Shown: piece by piece, positions 57,922 to 64,000 of the stretch
Layout: each line of letters opens with the position of its first letter
How positions within the stretch are numbered: position 1 is the first letter of the stretch
NCBI RefSeq assembly: GCF_003854275.1
Contig: NZ_QTQP01000007.1
Coordinates: forward strand, 62,001 to 126,000
Reading direction: 5' to 3'
DNA length: 64,000 nucleotides
From: Burkholderia sp. Bp8963
GTDB taxonomy: Bacteria > Pseudomonadota > Gammaproteobacteria > Burkholderiales > Burkholderiaceae
Translations under genes and position numbers: made by a program
Notes under the pieces: model-generated
Databases searched by the model: none
What the model was told of the DNA's origin: nothing
The model's input: only the letters and a program-made list of their open reading frames with translations

Positions 57922-58956
57922 TCACCCGACCGCGACCATCGTCACGCTGTCGCGCAGCGTCTCCGACGGCCGCTTGCCGAACATCCGCCGGTAGTCGGTC
58001 GCGAACTGGCTCAGGTGCCAGAAGCCCCACGCCTCGGCGACGTCCTGCACCGACCCGACCGCGCGGCCGCACAGGTCGCGTCGCGCGCCGTTCAGCCGCA
58101 GCGTGCGCAGATAGGTCGCGGGCGCCATCCCGAGCACGTCGTGGAAGCAGTACTGCAGCGTGCGGCGGCTCACGTGCAGCTGTTCGCACAGCTCGGGCAC
58201 GCCGACCGGGCGCGTGCGATGCGCGAGCACGTACTCGCGCGCCTGCTCGACGATCCAGCGCCGCTTCGCGAGCGAGGCCCCAGATGCGCCGTCGGCGGGC
58301 AGCGCGCACACGTCGAACAGCGCGGCGAGCACGTCGGCCTGCAGGTCGTTGCGCTGCGGGTCGCACAGCGGCGCCGTGGCGGCGGCCGCGTCGTCGAGCC
58401 GGCGCCCGAGCAGCGCGCACAGGTGCGTGAGCCGCGCCTCGCCGACCTGCATCACGGTCTGCGTCGGCAGGCGCTCGTCGAGCCCGCAATGCTCGACCTG
58501 CTCCGCGTAGCGGCGCAGCACGTCGCCGCGCACGACGACGCCGTAGATCGAGAACTGGGCGGGCGTCAGCAATTCGAATTCGACATTGCCGGGCCGGAAC
58601 GCGAGCGCGCCGGCCTCGATCCGGCACGCGTCGACGCGCGCCGCGCCGTCGCGCACGAGCGGAATGCCGAACCAGTACGCATCGCCGCGCACCTCGCACG
58701 CCTGGCGCAGCAGGTGGCTCGTCGATTCGCGGAACAGCTTCATCGTGTCGAGCGGCAGCTCGGTCAGCGTGCCGACGAAGCGGCCCGCCGCGAGCTGGTC
58801 GTAGGTCTGCCGCCAGCCGATCAGGTTGCGCGCCTGCTCGTCGGCGTCATGCGCGACGCTGACGACGGCCTGCCCGGCCGACGCGTCGTCGCCGTGCGCG
58901 TTGCGGCACGTGTCTTCGGCCGTCGGTTCGCCGGTGCCATCCACTCGTTCGCTCAT
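57922..58956 (-). CDS. AraC family transcriptional regulator
   Basis: 344 residues from ATG 58956 (GAAGGAGAAACGG upstream). The C-terminal two helix-turn-helix region shows VPELCEQLHVSRRTLQYCFH and VQDVAEAWGFWHLSQFATDY, the EutR-like AraC arrangement, ending GKRPSETLRDS. The N-terminal 220 residues have no cupin motif that I recognise and may sense a metabolite. It lies on the same strand as the downstream flavin-type gene and the ALDH. It is a plausible activator of aldehyde or alcohol oxidation genes. Confidence 0.88.
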   Translation of the reverse strand: MSERVDGTGEPTAEDTCRNAHGDDASAGQAVVSVAHDADEQARNLIGWRQTYDQLAAGRFVGTLTELPLDTMKLFRESTSHLLRQACEVRGDAYWFGIPLVRDGAARVDACRIEAGALAFRPGNVEFELLTPAQFSIYGVVVRGDVLRRYAEQVEHCGLDERLPTQTVMQVGEARLTHLCALLGRRLDDAAAATAPLCDPQRNDLQADVLAALFDVCALPADGASGASLAKRRWIVEQAREYVLAHRTRPVGVPELCEQLHVSRRTLQYCFHDVLGMAPATYLRTLRLNGARRDLCGRAVGSVQDVAEAWGFWHLSQFATDYRRMFGKRPSETLRDSVTMVAVG

Positions 58957-59145
58957 CCGTTTCTCCTTCAACCCGCGCGGAACTGCGTCGATCACGCAAG
59001 TCCCGTGCCGAATCGCGAGCCTTGCGCGTGCGATCCGGCGCAAAGCCCGTCATTCAACGACGATGCGCACGGTCGCGCAATGCGTGCCGATCGGGATGGC
59101 GCGCCGCCTGCACCCGGCTGGTGCGGCCTTCGCAGGGTCCGCACG

Positions 59146-59688
59146 TCAGGTGTGCCGCAACCGAACGACGCGCGTGCCGCAATTGCCGTATGCCTGCGCG
59201 ACCGTCAGCTCGACGAGCGGAGAGCCCGCCGGCCACGGCGCCGTGTCGCCGTCCGACAGATCGTTGCGCACGACCGCCCGGCCATTGATCCGGTACCGGA
59301 TCCCGCGCAGGAAATCGACGAACAGCAGCCCGACCCCGTTGCCATCGCATCGCGCCGCGTCGATCCGCGCGTCCGGCCCGGCCGCACGCGGCAACGCGAA
59401 CCGCAGCGTCTTCGTGTCGAGCACCCTGACGACCGGCAGCCATTCGCCGTTCGCGTCGCGCATCGACTGCACGATGTCGCAGGTCACGCTCGCATGGCCG
59501 CCGCATCCGGTGCCGACGAACATGAACGGTTGCGTCTCGATGAATTGCCGCACGCCGATGCTCACCCGCGTCGTGACGACGTCGCTCATGCGCTCGGCTT
59601 CGTCCGCGACGCCAAACCGGCGATGCGCGTCGAGTTCGCCGTCGTGAAAGACCGGATGCCGGGAAGTCGGTCGAATCGGTTCCGCCAT
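59146..59688 (-). CDS. Pyridoxamine-5'-phosphate-oxidase-like split-barrel flavoprotein
   Basis: 180 residues. The split-barrel pattern is visible as FIETQPFMFVGTGCGGHASV (substrate/FMN-binding strand), VVRVLDTKTLRFALPRAAG, and VGLLFVDFLRGIRYRINGRA. It ends QAYGNCGTRVVRLRH, similar to family C-termini. Proteins of this kind bind FMN or F420 and take part in varied redox reactions. The gene is between the ALDH and AraC genes on the same strand. Its start at ATG 59688 lies near the hairpin at 59824-59868. Substrate unknown. Confidence 0.72.
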   Translation of the reverse strand: MAEPIRPTSRHPVFHDGELDAHRRFGVADEAERMSDVVTTRVSIGVRQFIETQPFMFVGTGCGGHASVTCDIVQSMRDANGEWLPVVRVLDTKTLRFALPRAAGPDARIDAARCDGNGVGLLFVDFLRGIRYRINGRAVVRNDLSDGDTAPWPAGSPLVELTVAQAYGNCGTRVVRLRHT

Positions 59689-59823
59689 GTCGGCTCCTCG
59701 CGAGTCGGATCAGCGCAGGCTGCCACACCGCCTGCCGGCGACATCGCACCCGCCAGCGCCAGCGGTTGTCGCACGTGCTGCGGCCCCAAAACGACGGCGC
59801 CGGACCGCCGAAGCGGTGTTGCC

Positions 59824-59868
59824 GTCGGCACCGGCACCGGTGAAACAGCCACCGGTGCCGGTGCCGAC
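59824..59868. other. Perfect 19-bp inverted repeat downstream of the aldehyde dehydrogenase
   Basis: GTCGGCACCGGCACCGGTG (59824-59842) is perfectly complementary to 59850-59868, with a seven-base loop AAACAGC. It lies between the ALDH stop (59919) and the flavin-type gene. There is no T-tract on either side, so it is not a standard terminator. It may be an RNA stabiliser, attenuator or protein site. Confidence 0.7.
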
Positions 59869-59918
59869 CGACAACCCGCGCCCCCGCGGTCCGGCCCGTG
59901 CTGCAACCCAAGCGTCGA

Positions 59919-61445
59919 TCAGAAGAACCCGAGCGCCTCGGCCTGGTAGCTGACGAGCAGGCACTTGGTCTGCTGATAGTTCGACAGCGCCATCTTGTGC
60001 GTCTCGCGGCCGATGCCGGACTGTTTGTACCCGCCGAACGCCGCATGCGCGGGATACAGGTGGTAGCAATTGGTCCACACGCGGCCGGCCTCGATCTCGC
60101 GGCCCATCCGGTACGCGCGCGTGCCGTTGCGCGTCCATACGCCCGCACCGAGGCCGAAGAACGTGTCGTTCGCGAGTTCGATCGCTTCCTGCTCGTCCTT
60201 GAACGTCATCACCGACGCAACCGGTCCGAAGATCTCTTCCTGGAACACACGCATCTTGTTGTTGCCGAGCAGCATCGTCGGCTTGACGTAGAAGCCGGCG
60301 CCAAGGTCGGCGGCCGGCGCCGTGCGCTCGCCGCCCGTCAGGCATTGCGCGCCTTCGCCGCGGCCGATGTCGATGTACGACAGGATCTTGTCGAGCTGCT
60401 GCTTCGACGCCTGCGCGCCGATCATCGTCTGCGGGTCGAGCGGGTGGCCGGCCTTGATGCGTTCGACGCGCGCGACGGCCTTCTCGATGAAGCGCTCGTA
60501 GATCGATTCCTGGATCAGCACGCGCGACGGGCACGTGCAGACCTCGCCCTGGTTCAGCGCGAACATCGCGAGCCCTTCGAGCGTCTTGTCGAGGAACGCG
60601 TCATCCTGGTCGAGCACGTCGGCAAAGAAGATGTTCGGGCTCTTGCCGCCCAGCTCGACCGTCGACGGGATCAGGTTCTCCGCAGCCGATTGCAGGATGT
60701 GCTTGCCGACCGGCGTCGAGCCCGTGAACGCGATCTTCGCGATGCGCTTGCTCGTCGCGAGCGCTTCGCCGGCTTCCTTGCCGAAGCCGTTCACGATGTT
60801 GATCACGCCCGGCGGGAACAGGTCGCCGATCAGCTCCATCAGCACGAGCACCGACGCGGGCGTCTGCTCGGCCGGCTTCATCACGATGCAGCAGCCGGCC
60901 GCGAGCGCCGGCGCGAGCTTCCACGCGGCCATCAGCAGCGGGAAGTTCCACGGGATGATCTGGCCGACGACACCGAGCGGCTCGTGGAAGTGGTACGCGA
61001 CCGTGTTGTCGTCGATTTCGGAGATTCCGCCTTCCTGCGCGCGGATGCAGCCCGCGAAATAGCGGAAGTGGTCGACCGCGAGCGGCAGGTCGGCGGCCAT
61101 CGTCTCGCGCAGCGGCTTGCCGTTGTCGATCGTTTCCGCGACGGCGAGCAGCTTCAGGTTCTTTTCCATCCGGTCGGCCGCGGCGAGCAGCAGGTTCGCG
61201 CGCTCGGTCACGGACGCCTTGCCCCACTTGCGGCGCGCGGCGTGCGCGGCATCGAGCGCGACCTCGATGTCGTCGGCGCTCGAGCGCGGCACGCGGCAGA
61301 ACGGCTGGCCGTTGATCGGCGACACGTTCTCGAAGTACTCGCCCTTGACCGGAGGCACCCACTTGCCGCCGATGTAGTTGTCGTACTGCGGACGGTACGG
61401 ATATTCGACGTCGAGGCCCAGTTGTTTCAGGTCAAACGGGTTCAT
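59919..61445 (-). CDS. NAD-dependent acetaldehyde dehydrogenase, ExaC/AcoD type
   Basis: 508 residues from ATG 61445 (AGGAGACATCAG upstream), beginning [20 protein letters not shown]. Catalytic parts are [18 protein letters not shown] ([14 protein letters not shown], with the general-base Glu) and the nucleophile Cys in [11 protein letters not shown]. The cofactor fold includes [11 protein letters not shown]. The sequence resembles the AcoD/ExaC/AldB group that oxidises acetaldehyde formed from ethanol or acetoin. A -24/-12 sigma-54 site lies 66 bases upstream, as described for acoD of Ralstonia eutropha. The gene is a plausible target of a sigma-54 activator (AcoR-like), which is not coded in this window. 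Confidence 0.93.
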   Translation of the reverse strand: MNPFDLKQLGLDVEYPYRPQYDNYIGGKWVPPVKGEYFENVSPINGQPFCRVPRSSADDIEVALDAAHAARRKWGKASVTERANLLLAAADRMEKNLKLLAVAETIDNGKPLRETMAADLPLAVDHFRYFAGCIRAQEGGISEIDDNTVAYHFHEPLGVVGQIIPWNFPLLMAAWKLAPALAAGCCIVMKPAEQTPASVLVLMELIGDLFPPGVINIVNGFGKEAGEALATSKRIAKIAFTGSTPVGKHILQSAAENLIPSTVELGGKSPNIFFADVLDQDDAFLDKTLEGLAMFALNQGEVCTCPSRVLIQESIYERFIEKAVARVERIKAGHPLDPQTMIGAQASKQQLDKILSYIDIGRGEGAQCLTGGERTAPAADLGAGFYVKPTMLLGNNKMRVFQEEIFGPVASVMTFKDEQEAIELANDTFFGLGAGVWTRNGTRAYRMGREIEAGRVWTNCYHLYPAHAAFGGYKQSGIGRETHKMALSNYQQTKCLLVSYQAEALGFF

Positions 61446-61510
61446 CTGATGTCTCCTGTTCATCATGCTTGTCGGAATGCAGCGCCGGTTGGTTGCGCGT
61501 GATGCTTTAC

Positions 61511-61525
61511 GCAACATGCATGCCA
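61511..61525 (-). promoter_or_regulatory. Candidate sigma-54 promoter of the aldehyde dehydrogenase
   Basis: On the minus strand TGGCATGCATGTTGC matches TGGCAC-N5-TTGC. The GG and GC dinucleotides are exactly 10 bases apart. The site is 66 bases upstream of the ATG. Confidence 0.65.
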
Positions 61526-61783
61526 AAGCGAGCCGATGCGGCCGGCATGGCCGCATGCAGTGCGGCGCGTGGCTGCGGAACAGGTGACTGCGCCAGATTT
61601 GAACACCGGGATTGCGCCGCCGCGTAACGGGTCGTTCGAATTTTTCACAGCGCCGGCGGCTTCGCACGTGCGCGCGGCACCCGCGGCACCCCGCGACACC
61701 CGATTGTGCGGCGCGGGCCGTGGCATGTCGTTTGCGTGTCCGGAGGACTTGCCCCCTTCCCCCCCTTCGCACCGAGCCTGCCC

Positions 61784-62212
61784 ATGAATCGTCACGGCCC
61801 GCTGTCCGCCGACGCCATCGCGTTCATCCGCGAGCAGGCGTTCCTGATCGTCGCGACCGCGAATGCGGCCGGCGACAGCGATTGCTCGTACCGCGGGCGG
61901 CAGCCGCGCGGCGACGGCACGTTCGAGCCGCTCGTCGACGTGCCCGACCCCGGCACGCTCGTGCTGCCCGATTTCGCGGGCAACAACCTGTTCAACACGA
62001 TCGGCAACCTGCTCGTGAATCCGGGCATCGCGCTGCTGTTCGTCGACTTCCCGCTCAAAACGACGTGGCTCGTGCAGGGCCGCGCGACTGTCGACGAGGA
62101 CGCGCGCCGCTGGGCGCACGTCTGGCCGGCCGCGCAGCGCTATGTCGTCGTGTCGGTCGACGGCGCGCATCGACGGGCGGACGATACGCTGCCGCTCCTC
62201 GTTCCCGCTTAG
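61784..62212 (+). CDS. Pyridoxamine-5'-phosphate-oxidase-like split-barrel protein
   Basis: 142 residues from ATG 61784. The split-barrel FMN-type pattern reads [60 protein letters not shown] and [12 protein letters not shown]. It is half the length of full family members but spans the core. It lies on the plus strand, convergent to the MFS gene, with the stop codons overlapping by a few bases. It is a relative of the gene at 59146-59688, but the two are not tandem copies. Confidence 0.75.
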   Translation: MNRHGPLSADAIAFIREQAFLIVATANAAGDSDCSYRGRQPRGDGTFEPLVDVPDPGTLVLPDFAGNNLFNTIGNLLVNPGIALLFVDFPLKTTWLVQGRATVDEDARRWAHVWPAAQRYVVVSVDGAHRRADDTLPLLVPA

Positions 62213-63735
62213 GCTGCGTTCGCCCGGATCTCGCGGCGGCCCCCAAGGAACACGAACACGACTGCCGCGCACAGCAGCGTGATGACGGCCAGCGCGATCA
62301 GCAGATGGTCGAACGCATGCGTGTAGCTCGCGAGCAGCACCTCGCGCCCGGCGTCCGGCAACGCGGCCTGCGCGCCCGCCAGATCGCCCGTCGCGAGCCG
62401 CGCGGCCGCCCGGGCCAGCGCGTCGGGCGCGGCGCCCGCCACGGACGCCGCCTGCAGCCCCGCTCGCGCGAGCGCCGCGAGCACTGCGCCGGCGATCGCG
62501 AGCGCGACCCCCTCACCGGCCACGCGCGTCGTGCTGAAGATCCCGGTCGCCATCCCCGCGCGCTCCTTCGGCACGACGCTGACCGAGAGCCCGTCCATCA
62601 GCCCCCACGGCATCCCGGCCCCGACGCCGATCGCGAGCATCGGCGCGATCGCCGCCGGCCCCGCGCCGCCCCGCAGCGCGACGCCCAGCCACACGAGCCC
62701 CGCCGCCGCGACGACGAGCCCCAGCCCGGCAATCACGCCGGCCGACAGCCAGCGCGTGAGCGTCGCGGCGACCAGCGGCACGACCAGCATCGGCGCGGAG
62801 ATCGCGAGCATCAGCCCGCCCGCGCCGACCTCGCTGAAGCCATCGATGCCGATGAAGCGCAGCGGCAGCACGACGAGCAGCACGATGTAGCAACAGCAGG
62901 TCGACACCGGCAGCACCTGCACGCCGACGAAGCGCGGAATGCGGAACAGCGACAGGTCGAGCATCGGCCGTGCGACGCGCGTCTCGATCGCGACGAACGC
63001 GCTCGCGCCCAGCGCCGCGCCGGCGAGCAGCCCGACCACGAGCGGGCTCGTCCAGCCGCGCGCCGGCGCCTCGATCACGCCGAACGTGAACAGCGTCAGC
63101 GCGGCCGTGAACGCGGCGGTGCCCCGCCAGTCGAGCCCCGTCGCATGCGGGTCGCGCGACTCCTGCATGCGCGGCAGCCCGAACCCGAGCGACAGCGCAC
63201 CGGCCACCGCGCCCGTCACGAAGATCGCGCGCCAGCCGTAGCGCTCGATCAGGCAGCCGGCGAGCACGGGCCCGAACGCGAGGCCGATGCCGAATGTCGT
63301 GCCGAGCAGGCTGAACGCGCGCGTGCGCGCCGCGCCGTCGAACTCCTGCGCGAGCGCCGCGGTGCCGCCCGCGAGCGCGGCCGCCGCGGCCAGGCCTTGT
63401 GCGGCGCGCAGCAGGTCGACTGCGAGCATCGACGGTGCGAACGCAAGCGCGACCGACAGCAGCGTGAAGCCGCCGACGCCGATCGCGAACACGCGCTTGC
63501 GGCCGAACTGGTCGGCCAGCGCGCCCGCCGCCATCAGAAAGCTGCCGAACGCGAGCATGAACGCGTTGGTGATCCAGTTCAGCGCAACCGGCCCGCCGTG
63601 CAGGTCGCGACCGATCGCGGGCGTCGCGACCGCGCCGCCGGAAAACGCGAGCGGCAGCGCGACGGCGGCCATGCACACGGCGGCCAGCACGAACGTGCGG
63701 CGGCGCGTCGACGCTGCGGAAAACGTGTGATCCAT
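62209..63735 (-). CDS. MFS transporter, DHA2 (14-TMS) family
   Basis: About 508 residues from ATG 63735 (ATG 63738 is equally possible; GAGGAGCG upstream). Many membrane helices give the DHA2 pattern. The A motif is GALADQFGRKRVFAIG; the motif C region is LLGTTFGIGLAFGPVLAG, typical of drug exporters of the EmrB/QacA type. C-terminal helices end near IALAVITLLCAAVVFVFLGG. It likely exports toxic organic compounds. It is divergent from the LysR gene at the right end, whose protein may regulate it. Substrate unknown. Confidence 0.85.
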   Translation of the reverse strand: MDHTFSAASTRRRTFVLAAVCMAAVALPLAFSGGAVATPAIGRDLHGGPVALNWITNAFMLAFGSFLMAAGALADQFGRKRVFAIGVGGFTLLSVALAFAPSMLAVDLLRAAQGLAAAAALAGGTAALAQEFDGAARTRAFSLLGTTFGIGLAFGPVLAGCLIERYGWRAIFVTGAVAGALSLGFGLPRMQESRDPHATGLDWRGTAAFTAALTLFTFGVIEAPARGWTSPLVVGLLAGAALGASAFVAIETRVARPMLDLSLFRIPRFVGVQVLPVSTCCCYIVLLVVLPLRFIGIDGFSEVGAGGLMLAISAPMLVVPLVAATLTRWLSAGVIAGLGLVVAAAGLVWLGVALRGGAGPAAIAPMLAIGVGAGMPWGLMDGLSVSVVPKERAGMATGIFSTTRVAGEGVALAIAGAVLAALARAGLQAASVAGAAPDALARAAARLATGDLAGAQAALPDAGREVLLASYTHAFDHLLIALAVITLLCAAVVFVFLGGRREIRANAA

Positions 63736-63882
63736 CATCGCTCCTCGAAAGCCCGGCGCGAGCGCGCCGTCAGAGCGACAGAAGATAAATCCGATTCAAT
63801 CCGGGAAAAACCACGTCGAACTCCGGATATAGCGGACTAGAATTCCTGAATCTCAATGGCGCGCGCCACGACCGGAGCATCG

Positions 63883-64000
63883 ATGCACAACCTGAACGGG
63901 ATCGTCGCGTTCGTCCGCGCTGCGGATACGCTGAGCTTCGTCGCGGCGGGCCGCACGCTCGGCATTTCGGCGTCGGCGGTCGGCAAGACGATCGCGCGGC
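63883..64000 (+). CDS. LysR family regulator (N-terminal part)
   Basis: Only 39 codons are in the window, and the gene runs off the right edge. The N-terminal HTH reads MHNLNGIVAFVRAADTLSFV then AAGRTLGISASAVGKTIAR, the LysR opening. An in-frame ATG at 63856 is an alternative start; 63883 is favoured by CGGAGC. It is divergent from the MFS transporter gene across about 145 bases, the standard place for its regulator. Confidence 0.88.
   Translation, partial: MHNLNGIVAFVRAADTLSFVAAGRTLGISASAVGKTIAR

Noticed and set aside
59146..59688. DUF779 protein next to the aldehyde dehydrogenase
   Set aside because: DUF779 is common beside such dehydrogenases, but this protein lacks its Cys pattern and instead matches the split-barrel flavin fold.

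Overview
The window is G+C-rich, gene-dense DNA that looks like chromosome 1 of a Burkholderia, most likely a member of the Burkholderia cepacia complex. The basis is the gene order flhDC - motAB - che - flhBA(F), a DUF2844/DUF3443 pair, a BpH3-type H-NS protein next to aqpZ, and fliC-fliD-fliT followed by a flagellin-glycosylation cluster. The species call is inference from gene order and protein character; no database was searched.

Positions 1-19300 are a motility and chemotaxis block read almost entirely from the minus strand. The master regulator flhDC lies at the far end behind a long AT-rich leader. Next come motA-motB, a stand-alone receiver, cheA, cheW, a chemoreceptor, cheR, cheD, cheB, cheY and cheZ, mostly with ATGA-type stop/start overlaps. 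A near-consensus sigma-28 site precedes motA. Beyond cheZ are two exported-protein genes (DUF2844, DUF3443) and a DUF805 membrane protein, then flhB-flhA-flhF, the flagellar export gate and its GTPase. The flagellar filament genes (fliC, fliD, fliT, 25.8-29.4 kb, plus strand) have their own sigma-28 promoter.

Positions 19600-25400 are ordinary housekeeping: a glycosyltransferase, H-NS, aquaporin Z, a Cof-type phosphatase, an N-acetylglucosamine-kinase-like ATPase, tag and rpsU. Positions 29600-36935 are a plus-strand cluster with tight spacing: a TPR/GT41 transferase, a VioA-like aminotransferase, a WbqC protein, a second aminotransferase-like protein, a GNAT, a phytanoyl-CoA-dioxygenase-like protein and a methyltransferase. 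I read it as the machinery that builds and attaches the flagellin glycan. A convergent TPR/GT9 gene ends the cluster.

Positions 39600-53660 hold tRNA-Arg(CCG), a diheme cytochrome c, rep helicase, an SGNH hydrolase, an oxidoreductase, a small lipoprotein, and then a glycine-use region: a tandem glycine riboswitch, gcvT, gcvH, gcvP, an alginate-lyase-like protein and sdaA. A short leader ORF sits between the riboswitch and gcvT, and gcvP is preceded by three tandem hairpins. One related hairpin, with the same following Shine-Dalgarno module, occurs before the glycosyltransferase at 19.6 kb. Positions 53676-54792 are a small toxin-antitoxin island with one intact pair and one vapBC pair whose toxin is broken. 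The right end carries a ThDP enzyme coupled to a GT9-like gene, an AraC regulator, two split-barrel flavin-type proteins, an ExaC/AcoD-type aldehyde dehydrogenase with a candidate sigma-54 promoter, an MFS exporter and the start of a divergent LysR gene.

Start codons were moved from the longest ORF wherever a Shine-Dalgarno sequence or the family N-terminus supported a shorter gene.
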